Assembly (NCBI RefSeq): GCF_900111675.1
Contig: NZ_FOHO01000003.1
Coordinates: 248,001-312,000, forward strand
DNA from: Paracoccus homiensis
GTDB lineage: Bacteria > Pseudomonadota > Alphaproteobacteria > Rhodobacterales > Rhodobacteraceae
DNA length: 64,000 nt
Direction: 5' to 3'
In this document: positions 7,429 through 16,059 of the stretch, in pieces
Layout: the number at the start of each line of letters is the position of its first letter
Numbering within the stretch: the stretch's first letter is position 1
Position numbers and translations under genes: made by a program
Notes under the pieces: generated by a model
The model's input: only the letters and a program-made list of their open reading frames with translations
Databases searched by the model: none
What the model was told of the DNA's origin: nothing

Positions 7429-10400
7429 ATGGCCACGATTGTGCTGTCTGCGGCAGGTGCTTCGATCGGGGGAAGTTTCGGCGGTGCCTTCTTGGGGCTG
7501 TCGGGCGCTGTCATCGGTCGTGCGGTCGGTGCGACGATCGGCCGTGCCATCGACCAGCGGTTGCTGGGATCGGGCGCAAGGGCGGTGGAAACAGGGCGGA
7601 TAGACCGCCTGCGACTGCAGACGGCAGGGGAAGGCATGTCGATCCCGCGCATCTGGGGGCAGATGCGGGTGCCGGGGCATGTCATCTGGGCGTCCCCCCT
7701 TGAAGAGGTGAGCAGCACCGAAACGGTCGGTGGTGGCAAGGGTGCGCCAAAGCAAAGCGTCACCAATATCAGCTATCGTCTGTCTGTGGCGCTGGGCCTG
7801 TGCGAAGGTGAAATTCTGGGCGTTGGCCGCGTCTGGGCAGATGGTGAGGAGGTGGCGGCCGAGGATCTGAACCTGCGTGTCTACAAGGGCGATGAGGATC
7901 AGGGTCCCGATCCGGCGATTGCGGCCCATGAGGGCGATGACGCGCCCGCCTATCGCGGTCTGGCCTATGTCGTGCTGGAGGATCTGCTTCTGGAACGTTG
8001 GGGCAACCGCATGCCGCAACTGACATTCGAGGTCACCTGCGCGGCGCAGGACGGGACCGGACTTTGCCGCGACGTGCACGCTGTGGCGATGATTCCGGGC
8101 ACGGGGGAATATTCGCTGGCGACCACGCCGGTCACGCAGGATCTGGGCCTGGGAGAGGTGCGCGCGGTCAACCAGAATACGCCGATGGGCGGAACGGATT
8201 TCAGCGCCTCGATGGATGTGATGGGGCGCGAATTGCCGAATGTTTCCTCGGTATCGCTGGTGGTTTCGTGGTTCGGCGACGATCTGCGGGTCGATCGCTG
8301 CACGCTGCGACCCAAGGTCGAGGACAAGTCGCTGGACGGCAGCGAGATGGCGTGGCGCGCCGGCGGGATCGGTCGTGGCGACGCGCAAGAGGTTTCGCGC
8401 CTTGATAACCGCCCCATCTATGGCGGGACGCCAGCGGATGCCTCGGTGATCGAGGCATTGCGTGCGATTGCGCAGACTGGTCGCAAGGCGGTCTTCTATC
8501 CCTTCATTCTGATGGAGCAGCTTGCGGGCAACGGCCTGACGAACCCCTATGGCGGTGGCGAACAGCCGGTCATGCCCTGGCGTGGGCGTATTACGACATC
8601 GGTCGCACCGGGGCGTGCGAATACGACCGATGGCACCGCCGCCGCGGAAAGCGAAGTGGCCGCTTTTTTCGGAACCGCGCACGCTTCGGATTTCAGCGTC
8701 AGCGATGGTGTCATTTCCTATCATGGCCCGGATGAATGGTCGTATCGCCGGTTTATCCTGCACTACGCCATGCTGTGCGCCGCTGCAGGCGGGGTGGATT
8801 CCTTTCTGATCGGTTCTGAAATGGTCGCGATGACCCAGATCCGCGGGCGCGAGAACAGCTATCCCGCAGTTGCTGGCCTGCGTCAGCTGGCGGCAGATTG
8901 CCGGGCAATTCTGGGGCCTTCGGTCAAGATCGGCTATGCGGCAGATTGGTCGGAATATTTCGGACACCACCCCGGCGACGGCGAGCTGTTCTTTCATCTG
9001 GATCCGCTATGGGCGGATGAGAACATCGATTTCATCGGCATCGACAATTACATGCCGTTGTCGGATTGGCGTGAAGGCGAAGATCATCTGGATGTCGGAT
9101 GGGGCCGGATCGACAATATCGACTATCTCAAATCCAACGTGCAAGGCGGCGAGGGATACGACTGGTACTATGCCTCGGACGCGGACCGCGATGCACAGAT
9201 CCGCACGCCGATCACCGACGGCCAATATGACGAGGCCTGGGTCTGGCGCTACAAAGACCTGACCAGTTGGTGGCAGAACCTGCATTTCAACCGGCCCGGA
9301 GGTGTCAGATCCCGCGAAGCGACGGCATGGGTGCCGGGGTCAAAGCCGATCTGGTTCACTGAACTTGGTTGCGCCGCGCTGGACAAGGCAACCAACCAGC
9401 CGAACAAGTTTCTGGATGCCTACAGCTCGGAAAGTGTGCTTCCGCATTTCTCGAACGCGCAGCGCGACGATGCCATCCAGGCCGCTTATGTCGAGGCGGT
9501 CATGGGCTATTGGTCGAAAGGTGCGAACAACCCCACCAATCAGGACGGGATGCGGATGCTGGATGTGGGGCGGTCCCATGTCTGGTGCTGGGATGCCCGC
9601 CCGTTCCCGGCGTTCCCTGCGCGCGAAGATCTGTGGAGCGATGGTCCCGCATGGGAGCGCGGCCATTGGTTGAACGGCCGCGCCGGCGCGGTTAAGTTGT
9701 CGGCTGTCGTCGGTGACATCTGCCGCATGTCGGGCGTCACGCATTTCGATGCGTCACAATTGTCCGGGGTCGTCCGGGGCTTTCAGATCGGAGGTGGCGA
9801 AAGTGGTCGGGCGGCGATGCAGCCCCTGATGCTGGCGCATGGGTTCGATGCGGTCGAGCGGGCCGGCAAGCTGTGTTTCATCACGCGCAATGGCCTTCCG
9901 GTGGCCGAAATCGGTCCGGACGACCTGGCATTGACCGACGAGGTTGCAGGGATGGAAACCGTCCGGTCCTCGGACGCCGCCATGACGGGGCGCGTGCGTC
10001 TGAACTTTGCAGAGGCAGGTGGCGATTACGCGATAGCGACAGCCGAAAGCATTCTGCCCGGAGACGATCAGGAGGCGGTGTCAGAGAGCGAGTTTCCGAT
10101 GCTGCTGACCCGTTCCGAGGGGCGAGCGATCGTCGAGCGCTGGCTGACCGAGGCGCGGGTGGCTCGCGATACTGCACGATTTGCATTGCCGCCTTCCAAG
10201 GCGGATATCAGCGTCGGGGACGTGATCAGGGTCAATCGGCCCGATGCCCCGTCGCGGTGCTGGCGTGTCGATCGGGTCGAACGTGGCGGCGCGGTGACAG
10301 TCGATGCCGTGCGCGTCGAGGATGGCGTCTATACGCCCGCGCTGGCGGTCGATGAACGCAACCCGATCCGCAAATACGCGCCGCCGATGCCTGTCTGGCC

Positions 10401-11307
10401 CCTCTTCATGGACTTGCCATTGCTGCGCGGGGATGAGGCACCGCATCAGCCCTATCTTGCGGCGACGGCGCATCCCTGGCCAGGGACGGTCGCCGCCTAT
10501 ATGTCGATCGAGGAAGAAGGTGGGTTTGATCTGAACCTGACCCTGGATCGCAAGGCGGTAATGGGCCGCACGCTCGACGCACTGCCTGTCGCGCGCGCCG
10601 GCGTTCTGGATCGCGGACCCGCGTTACGGGTTCAGTTCAAGAATGCGCGGCTGCAATCGGTGACGCAAAAGGCTTTGCTGTCGGGCGCGAACTGCCTTGC
10701 GATCGGTGATGGATCGCTTGAGAACTGGGAGATCGTGCAGTTCGGCAAGGCCGAGCCTGTATCCAAGGATGTCTGGGCGCTTGGCGACCGATTGCGGGGC
10801 CAGGCCGGCACGGACGCGGTGTCTGCCGGCTGGCCCGCAGGCAGTGTCGTGGTGTTGCTGAACGGTGCGCCCAAGCAGGTCAAACTGTCCCCCAGCGCCC
10901 GCGGGCAAGAGCGGTTCTGGCGCGTCGGCCCGGCGTCTCGTACCGTCGATGATCGCAGTTTCAGGGCGCGCGTCACGAACGCTCGCGGGATTGGCCTGCG
11001 TCCCTATGCGCCATGTCATCTGCGGATTGACGGCACCCAGATCAGCTGGATCCGCAGGACTCGGCTGGATGGCGATTCCTGGGATGGCGCTGATGTGCCG
11101 CTGGGAGAAACCCGCGAGCGGTATTTGCTGCGACTGACCCGCGGCGGCAAGACGCTGCATGAAGTTCAACTTTCCGCGTCGGACTATACGGCTCCGGCAG
11201 ATGTCTGGGCTTCGGCACGGGCGGGCGGAAGTTTCCAAGTCGAGGTCGCACAACTGTCCGATCAGTTTGGCGCGGGCCCCTTTGTCAGGAGGACGATCAA
11301 TGTCTAA
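7429..11307 (+). CDS. GTA megatron / host-specificity tail tip protein (g15)
   Basis: At 1292 residues this is the largest protein in the window. Residues ~1-60 form a glycine-rich hydrophobic start. The region around 430-760 is the GTA TIM-barrel-like domain (FIGIDNYMPLSDW, KPIWFTELGCAALDK, MLDVGRSHVWCWDARPFPAFP), which resembles glycoside hydrolases. It is followed by a phage tail baseplate (tip attachment) region and a C-terminal beta-rich receptor-binding part. It forms the cell-piercing tail tip. A SD (aaggagg) precedes the start, and the end overlaps the DUF2793 gene by eight bases. The frame is uninterrupted. Confidence 0.95.
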   Translation: MATIVLSAAGASIGGSFGGAFLGLSGAVIGRAVGATIGRAIDQRLLGSGARAVETGRIDRLRLQTAGEGMSIPRIWGQMRVPGHVIWASPLEEVSSTETVGGGKGAPKQSVTNISYRLSVALGLCEGEILGVGRVWADGEEVAAEDLNLRVYKGDEDQGPDPAIAAHEGDDAPAYRGLAYVVLEDLLLERWGNRMPQLTFEVTCAAQDGTGLCRDVHAVAMIPGTGEYSLATTPVTQDLGLGEVRAVNQNTPMGGTDFSASMDVMGRELPNVSSVSLVVSWFGDDLRVDRCTLRPKVEDKSLDGSEMAWRAGGIGRGDAQEVSRLDNRPIYGGTPADASVIEALRAIAQTGRKAVFYPFILMEQLAGNGLTNPYGGGEQPVMPWRGRITTSVAPGRANTTDGTAAAESEVAAFFGTAHASDFSVSDGVISYHGPDEWSYRRFILHYAMLCAAAGGVDSFLIGSEMVAMTQIRGRENSYPAVAGLRQLAADCRAILGPSVKIGYAADWSEYFGHHPGDGELFFHLDPLWADENIDFIGIDNYMPLSDWREGEDHLDVGWGRIDNIDYLKSNVQGGEGYDWYYASDADRDAQIRTPITDGQYDEAWVWRYKDLTSWWQNLHFNRPGGVRSREATAWVPGSKPIWFTELGCAALDKATNQPNKFLDAYSSESVLPHFSNAQRDDAIQAAYVEAVMGYWSKGANNPTNQDGMRMLDVGRSHVWCWDARPFPAFPAREDLWSDGPAWERGHWLNGRAGAVKLSAVVGDICRMSGVTHFDASQLSGVVRGFQIGGGESGRAAMQPLMLAHGFDAVERAGKLCFITRNGLPVAEIGPDDLALTDEVAGMETVRSSDAAMTGRVRLNFAEAGGDYAIATAESILPGDDQEAVSESEFPMLLTRSEGRAIVERWLTEARVARDTARFALPPSKADISVGDVIRVNRPDAPSRCWRVDRVERGGAVTVDAVRVEDGVYTPALAVDERNPIRKYAPPMPVWPLFMDLPLLRGDEAPHQPYLAATAHPWPGTVAAYMSIEEEGGFDLNLTLDRKAVMGRTLDALPVARAGVLDRGPALRVQFKNARLQSVTQKALLSGANCLAIGDGSLENWEIVQFGKAEPVSKDVWALGDRLRGQAGTDAVSAGWPAGSVVVLLNGAPKQVKLSPSARGQERFWRVGPASRTVDDRSFRARVTNARGIGLRPYAPCHLRIDGTQISWIRRTRLDGDSWDGADVPLGETRERYLLRLTRGGKTLHEVQLSASDYTAPADVWASARAGGSFQVEVAQLSDQFGAGPFVRRTINV

Positions 11308-12007
11308 CACGCAGCGTTTCGGAATGCCGCTGGTACAGTCGGCACAGGCGCAAAAGCATGTCACCGTGAACGAGTCGCTGATGCGGCTGGACGGGCTGGT
11401 CAACCTGGTCCTGCAAAGCGTCACCACCGCCCAGCCGCCCGCCGCCGTGATCGACGGTCAGTGTTGGGGGGTCCCCGGCAGTGCAAGCGGCACGTGGTCA
11501 GGCGAGGCAGGCCGGATCGCGATTGGTTCGAACGGCGGTTGGGTGTTCGTCACGCCAACTGCGGGCATGTCGGCTTTTGTCGCGGATCAGGGTACGCAGG
11601 CATTTCACAGCGGCACGCAATGGATTGTGGGTGCCGCCAGCATGGGCCGACAAGGATCGGGCATGATCATCGGCATGGCCGAAAAAGAGGTGCAGCTGAG
11701 CAGTGGCGCCAGCTTTGACACCGGCGTCACCATTCCGGCAAACGCAATGGTGATCGGTGCAGTCGCCAAGGTCTCGGTCGCGCTGACGGGCACGGTGACG
11801 ACCTGGAAGCTGGGAACTGCGGGCGCCGAGAACCGTTTTGGCCAGGGGATCGGCAAAGCCAAGAATTCCTGGGCGCGCGGAATGCTTGGGTCGCCGATGA
11901 CCTATTATCAGAACGCCAATCTGATGATGACTGCGGAAAGCGGGCAGTTCACGGGCGGAAAGGTGAAACTGGCCGTGCATTGGTGGGAACTGCGTTTGCC
12001 CGACTGA
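11300..12007 (+). CDS. DUF2793 protein coupled to GTA g15, possible spike/fibre
   Basis: The 235-residue protein starts MSNTQRFGMPLVQSAQAQKH, the N-terminal signature of DUF2793 proteins, with a WELRLPD C-terminus. The first ~95 residues form the DUF2793 domain. The C-terminal ~110 residues look like a beta-rich sugar-binding module. Its ATG lies inside the g15 coding end with a SD (caggagg), so it is co-translated with the GTA tail. In R. capsulatus, GTA head-spike genes lie at a separate locus, and I recall that a DUF2793 domain occurs there. A spike or fibre role is therefore inferred from family and coupling. Confidence 0.8.
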   Translation: MSNTQRFGMPLVQSAQAQKHVTVNESLMRLDGLVNLVLQSVTTAQPPAAVIDGQCWGVPGSASGTWSGEAGRIAIGSNGGWVFVTPTAGMSAFVADQGTQAFHSGTQWIVGAASMGRQGSGMIIGMAEKEVQLSSGASFDTGVTIPANAMVIGAVAKVSVALTGTVTTWKLGTAGAENRFGQGIGKAKNSWARGMLGSPMTYYQNANLMMTAESGQFTGGKVKLAVHWWELRLPD

Positions 12008-12014
12008 TCTTGTT

Positions 12015-12079
12015 CCGCCTGCGCTTTCACATATCTCTGATTTGCGATAGTGATAAAGATCCCAACAAGGCGCAGGCGG
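12015..12079 (+). repeat. Inverted repeat across the cysE leader
   Basis: The 10-bp sequence at 12015-12024 (ccgcctgcgc) is exactly complementary to 12070-12079, with 45 bases between. The right arm covers the only SD-like purine stretch (gcaggcggg) before cysE. Pairing would hide the ribosome-binding site or close off readthrough from the GTA operon. This is inference from sequence alone. Confidence 0.4.
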
Positions 12080-12085
12080 GCTTCG

Positions 12086-12913
12086 ATGAACATGCAGCAT
12101 GGAATGAACAGGACCATGGAACTGGACCGCGACGCGGTTTGGGCGCAGGTTCGTGATGAGGCGCGCAAGGCGATCCAGGACGAGCCGCTGCTTGGCTCGG
12201 TGATCCATGCGGGGCTGCTGCATCACGAAAGCCTTGAGGCGGCCTTGGCCTATCGCTTTTCGCAGAAGCTGGCATCGGGCGAGATGAACGAGCAGATCCT
12301 GCGCGAGATCGTGGACGATGCCTATACCAGCAGCCCCGAACTTGCGGACGCCTCGCGCGCCGATCTTCTTGCGGTTTATGACCGTGATCCGGCGACACAT
12401 CGTCTGATCCAGCCGATCCTGTTCTTCAAGGGGTTTCAAGCGCTGCAAGCCTATCGCATCGCGCATTGGCTGTGGCAGCGGGGGCGCGCCGACATGGCCT
12501 ATTTCGTGCAGATGCGATGCTCGGAATGCTTTGGGGTCGATATCCATCCGGCGGCCAGGATTGGCGTCGGCGTCATGATCGACCATGCCCATTCCATCGT
12601 GATCGGTGAGACCGCGACCGTCGGCAATGATGTGTCGATGCTGCATTCGGTGACCTTGGGTGGCACCGGCAAGGAAGACGGCGACCGGCACCCGAAGATT
12701 GGCGATGGGGTCCTGATCGGGGCAGGGGCCAAGGTTCTGGGCAATATCCGCGTCGGGCATCATTCACGGATCGCGGCTGGTTCTGTCGTGCTGCACGAAG
12801 TGCCGGCCTGCAAGACCGTTGCCGGGGTTCCGGCAAGGGTCATCGGCGATGCAGGCTGTTCGGAACCCTCGCACAGCATGAACCAGCTGCTTGGCAACGA
12901 CGGACTGTATTAA
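12086..12913 (+). CDS. cysE: Serine O-acetyltransferase
   Basis: This is a 275-residue serine acetyltransferase, which makes O-acetylserine from serine and acetyl-CoA for cysteine synthesis. The N-terminal ~140 residues are the helical SATase domain. The rest is a left-handed beta-helix of hexapeptide repeats with the catalytic His in [13 protein letters not shown] and the acetyl-CoA loop [16 protein letters not shown]. The ATG at 12086 is preferred; an in-frame GTG lies at 12050. Genes for this enzyme often follow GTA clusters in Rhodobacterales. Its TAA shares the palindrome TTAA with the stop of convergent pyrD. Confidence 0.92.
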   Translation: MNMQHGMNRTMELDRDAVWAQVRDEARKAIQDEPLLGSVIHAGLLHHESLEAALAYRFSQKLASGEMNEQILREIVDDAYTSSPELADASRADLLAVYDRDPATHRLIQPILFFKGFQALQAYRIAHWLWQRGRADMAYFVQMRCSECFGVDIHPAARIGVGVMIDHAHSIVIGETATVGNDVSMLHSVTLGGTGKEDGDRHPKIGDGVLIGAGAKVLGNIRVGHHSRIAAGSVVLHEVPACKTVAGVPARVIGDAGCSEPSHSMNQLLGNDGLY

Positions 12914-13968
12914 AGCCAGTCCTTGACTCCGCTGCCCGTTACTTCGGGCAGTTGGCGCCCTTCGACGGCCAAACGGTCGTCCAGCCCTTGTGCGATCCGC
13001 GTCGCCAGGCTGAAACCCTGATAGATCAGCGCCGAATATAGCTGTATTGCCGAGGCACCGGCACGCAGCTTTTCCCATGCCTGATCGACAGATCCGACGC
13101 CGCCCACGCCGATCAACGGGATTTTCCCGTTTGTGGCCTGGTAAAGTTTCGCAAGAACATGGGTCGATTTGTTGAAAAGCGGCTGCCCGGACAGGCCACC
13201 GGCCTCCTTCGCATTGGCCCCTTGCAGACCGTCGCGCGACAGGGTGGTGTTGGTCGCGATGATGCCGTCGATCCCGGCATTCAAGGCGACCGATGCGATT
13301 TGATCCAGCTCGGTATTGTCCAGGTCGGGCGCGATCTTGACAAAGACGGGAATAGCCGTGGGCAGCGATGCGCGGGCGTTCATGACCTGATCCAGAAGCG
13401 CCGCCAAGGCTGTCGGCCCTTGCAGGTCGCGCAGCTTTTCGGTGTTGGGTGAAGACACGTTAACTGTCACGAAATCAGCATGGGCACCGGCCATTTCGAC
13501 CACCGCCGCGAAATCGGCGGCGCGATCGACGCTGTCCTTGTTCGCGCCCAGGTTCAGTCCGACCGGGATGCCCTTCGGGCGCGCGGCCAGGCGTTCCGCG
13601 ATGGCGGTCGCGCCCTCGTTGTTGAAGCCAAAGCGGTTGATGACCGCCTGGTCCTTGGTCAGCCGGAACAGCCGTGGCTTGGGGTTTCCGGGTTGTGGCC
13701 GGGGTGTTGCGGCGCCCAGTTCCAGAAAGCCGAAACCGGCGCGCATCAGCGCGGTGACGGCCTTGGCGTTCTTGTCATATCCGGCAGCTAGCCCGACAGG
13801 GTTCGGCAGGTTCAGCCCCGCCACCGTCGTTGCCAGCCGCTCGGATGTCACGGGCCCGCCGGGCAGGGGGACAAGTCCCGCGCCCAAGGCCCTGATCGAC
13901 AGGTCATGGGCGCGTTCCGGGTCCAGACGATGCAGGCCCGACAGACCCAGCCGTTCGATCATGTTCAT
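12910..13968 (-). CDS. pyrD: Dihydroorotate dehydrogenase (quinone), class 2
   Basis: The 352-residue enzyme oxidises dihydroorotate to orotate in pyrimidine synthesis and passes electrons to quinone. Class 2 features are present: an N-terminal membrane-associating helix ([13 protein letters not shown]), the FMN-binding [22 protein letters not shown], a catalytic Ser in [18 protein letters not shown], and GVGGV near the end. The ATG overlaps the stop of the upstream DUF952 gene (ATGA), so the two form an operon. Downstream it meets cysE tail to tail with a 4-bp overlap. Confidence 0.95.
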   Translation of the reverse strand: MNMIERLGLSGLHRLDPERAHDLSIRALGAGLVPLPGGPVTSERLATTVAGLNLPNPVGLAAGYDKNAKAVTALMRAGFGFLELGAATPRPQPGNPKPRLFRLTKDQAVINRFGFNNEGATAIAERLAARPKGIPVGLNLGANKDSVDRAADFAAVVEMAGAHADFVTVNVSSPNTEKLRDLQGPTALAALLDQVMNARASLPTAIPVFVKIAPDLDNTELDQIASVALNAGIDGIIATNTTLSRDGLQGANAKEAGGLSGQPLFNKSTHVLAKLYQATNGKIPLIGVGGVGSVDQAWEKLRAGASAIQLYSALIYQGFSLATRIAQGLDDRLAVEGRQLPEVTGSGVKDWL

Positions 13969-14300
13969 TCCAGCGGTCCTGTCTGATGCCCGTCTTCGGT
14001 CAGCTCGACCACGCGGGACCATTGTATGTCGGCAAGCGTGAACCTGCGATAAAGATGCGGGAACAGATCGCCGCCGCGTGCGGGTTCCCAGATCAGCTTG
14101 TCTCCCAGAGTGTCCGGATCACAGGCCAGCATGTGCAGCGGCGTTTCGCCTGCGTAATGCTTGGCCAGCGTGCCGGGCAGCTGCGTCGCGGTCGAGAAAT
14201 GGATGTAGCCGTCCGCGACATCTGCGGGCGAGCCGTCCGTTTCACCTTGGGCCTTCAGCGTGGCCCACTCATCTTCCCGAAGAATCTTGTATATCAGCAT
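13965..14300 (-). CDS. DUF952 family protein
   Basis: A protein of 111 residues from the ATG at 14300; an alternative ATG at 14327 adds nine residues that the family usually lacks. It shows the DUF952 pattern: [11 protein letters not shown] at the start, [39 protein letters not shown] and a C-terminal WSRVVEL. The family is common in alphaproteobacteria and is often found near pyrD. It has a fold related to ADP-ribosyl-binding or glutathione-related enzymes in some descriptions, but its function is not established. It is translationally coupled to pyrD. Confidence 0.85.
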   Translation of the reverse strand: MLIYKILREDEWATLKAQGETDGSPADVADGYIHFSTATQLPGTLAKHYAGETPLHMLACDPDTLGDKLIWEPARGGDLFPHLYRRFTLADIQWSRVVELTEDGHQTGPLE

Positions 14301-14427
14301 GGGGGCATTTGCCGCCGAAGGCTGCATCTGGTCAAGTATCGCGCCATACCGTCGCGTAGTATTTGACCGAGGCTGACCAGTTGATCAAACATGTCTGCAT
14401 GATTGATCCCGGTCGAAAGGAATTTAC

Positions 14428-16029
14428 ATGTCCCGACGTTTTCTGATGGGGGCCTCGGTGCTTGGTCTATGTGCCAGCGGGGCTTATGCCGACACGGTGC
14501 TGCATGTCTTGCACACCAATGACCTGCACAGCAGGATCGAGGCCGTCAACAAGTATGACAGCACCTGCGATGCCGAGACCCTAGAGGCTGGCGAATGCTT
14601 TGGCGGGGTCGCGCGCGTCGCGGCAAAGATTGCCGAGTTGCGCGACCAGATCACGGCTGACGGTGGTGATGTCGTCGTGCTTGACGCTGGGGATCAGTAT
14701 CAGGGCAGCCTGTTCTATACGACCTACAAGGGCAAGGACGTCGTCGAGTTCATGAACGCGATCGGCTATGACGCCATGGCTGTCGGCAACCATGAATTCG
14801 ATGATGGCCCCGAAGGGCTGACGGTTCTGACCGATGGCGTTTCTTTTCCGGTCGTGTCGGGAAATCTGGACCTGTCCCAGTCCAATCTGTTGAAGGACAA
14901 GGTTCAGGATGTGGTCGTATTGGAGGTCGGGGACCAGAAGATCGGGATCGTCTCGGCGCTGGCCACGGATACGCCGGAAACCTCGTCCCCGGGTCCGAAC
15001 GTCATTTTCCAGGACGATATCGACAGCCTGACCGCCGATGTGCAGGAACTGAGCGATCAGGGCATCGACAAGATCATCGCCCTGACCCATGTGGGCTATC
15101 GCCGCGATCAGCAGATCGCCGCCGAGGTTCCGGGGCTGGATGCGGTGATCGGCGGTCATTCGCATAGCTTGCTGGGCGACATGGATGGGGCCGAGGGGCC
15201 GTATCCGACGATGGTCGCGGGTCCCGATGGCGCCGAGGTGCCCGTCGTCACCGCCTATGCCTATTCCAAATATCTGGGCCATCTGGTGCTGACCTTCGAT
15301 GACGCGGGCAATCTGACCAAGGCCGAGGGGCAGCCGATCCTGCTGGACAACAGCGTTCCCGAGGACGAAGCGATCGCCGCACGGGTCGCAGAGATGGCCG
15401 CCCCCATCGAAGAACTGCGCCAGAAGGTCGTTGCCTCAGCGGGCGCCGCGATCGATGGTGACAGAACCAGCTGTCGTCAGCGCGAATGCGAAATGGGCGT
15501 GTTGGTGACTGACGCGATGCTGGATCGGGTCAAGGATCAGGGCGTAAGCATCGCCATCACCAATGGCGGCGGGCTGCGGGCCTCGATCGACGCGGGCGAG
15601 GTCACCATGGGTGAGATCTACACCGTCCTGCCATTCCAGAATACATTGGCGACCTTTCAGCTGTCGGGGGCCGATATCGTCACCGCGCTGGAAAACGGCG
15701 CCAGCCAGTATGAGGATGCGGCAGGGCGCTTTGCCCAGGTTGCGGGCCTGACCTACACTGTCGATCCGGCGGCCGAAGTCGGCGCGCGCATCAGCGATGT
15801 GATGGTCCGGGATGGCGATGACTGGGCGCCCATCGACATGTCAGCGACCTATGGCGTCGTGTCGAACAATTACATGCGCGGCGGTGGCGACGGCTATGAC
15901 ATCTTCGAAACGAACGCCTTGAATGCCTATGATTTCGGTCCGGATCTGGCCGAGGTTCTGGCCGGGTACATGGCGGCGCAGGACGGTCCCTATCAGCCGG
16001 AACTGCAAAACCGGATCACCGTGAAATGA
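14428..16029 (+). CDS. Exported bifunctional UDP-sugar hydrolase / 5'-nucleotidase
   Basis: The 533-residue periplasmic enzyme has a signal peptide (residues 1-21, cleavage near AYA-DT). The N-terminal metallophosphatase domain carries HTNDLHSRIE, DAGDQYQGS, VGNHEFDDG, THVGYRRD and the GGHSHS metal motif. A C-terminal 5'-nucleotidase domain (about 340-520) has ITNGGGLRASIDAG, LPFQNTL and NNYMRGGGDGY for nucleoside binding. It dephosphorylates external nucleotides for uptake. A SD (gaaagga) precedes the ATG. It stands alone, with a hairpin after it shared with the convergent Hint gene. Confidence 0.93.
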   Translation: MSRRFLMGASVLGLCASGAYADTVLHVLHTNDLHSRIEAVNKYDSTCDAETLEAGECFGGVARVAAKIAELRDQITADGGDVVVLDAGDQYQGSLFYTTYKGKDVVEFMNAIGYDAMAVGNHEFDDGPEGLTVLTDGVSFPVVSGNLDLSQSNLLKDKVQDVVVLEVGDQKIGIVSALATDTPETSSPGPNVIFQDDIDSLTADVQELSDQGIDKIIALTHVGYRRDQQIAAEVPGLDAVIGGHSHSLLGDMDGAEGPYPTMVAGPDGAEVPVVTAYAYSKYLGHLVLTFDDAGNLTKAEGQPILLDNSVPEDEAIAARVAEMAAPIEELRQKVVASAGAAIDGDRTSCRQRECEMGVLVTDAMLDRVKDQGVSIAITNGGGLRASIDAGEVTMGEIYTVLPFQNTLATFQLSGADIVTALENGASQYEDAAGRFAQVAGLTYTVDPAAEVGARISDVMVRDGDDWAPIDMSATYGVVSNNYMRGGGDGYDIFETNALNAYDFGPDLAEVLAGYMAAQDGPYQPELQNRITVK

Positions 16030-16037
16030 TCGCGGTC

Positions 16038-16058
16038 GGGGGTGCGCAAGGCGCCCCC
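16038..16058. terminator. Hairpin between convergent genes
   Basis: An 8-bp GC stem with one G-U wobble (16038-16045 with 16051-16058) closes on a 5-nt loop between the nucleotidase and Hint gene stops. No T-run is seen on either strand, so it is a weak bidirectional terminator candidate. Confidence 0.5.
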
Positions 16059-16059
16059 G

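Noticed and set aside
1..12007. Ordinary prophage rather than a GTA
   Set aside because: Gene order, short tape measure, g14 and g15 types and lack of lysogeny or lysis genes within the window fit a GTA better. The left boundary is not visible, so this is not fully proven.
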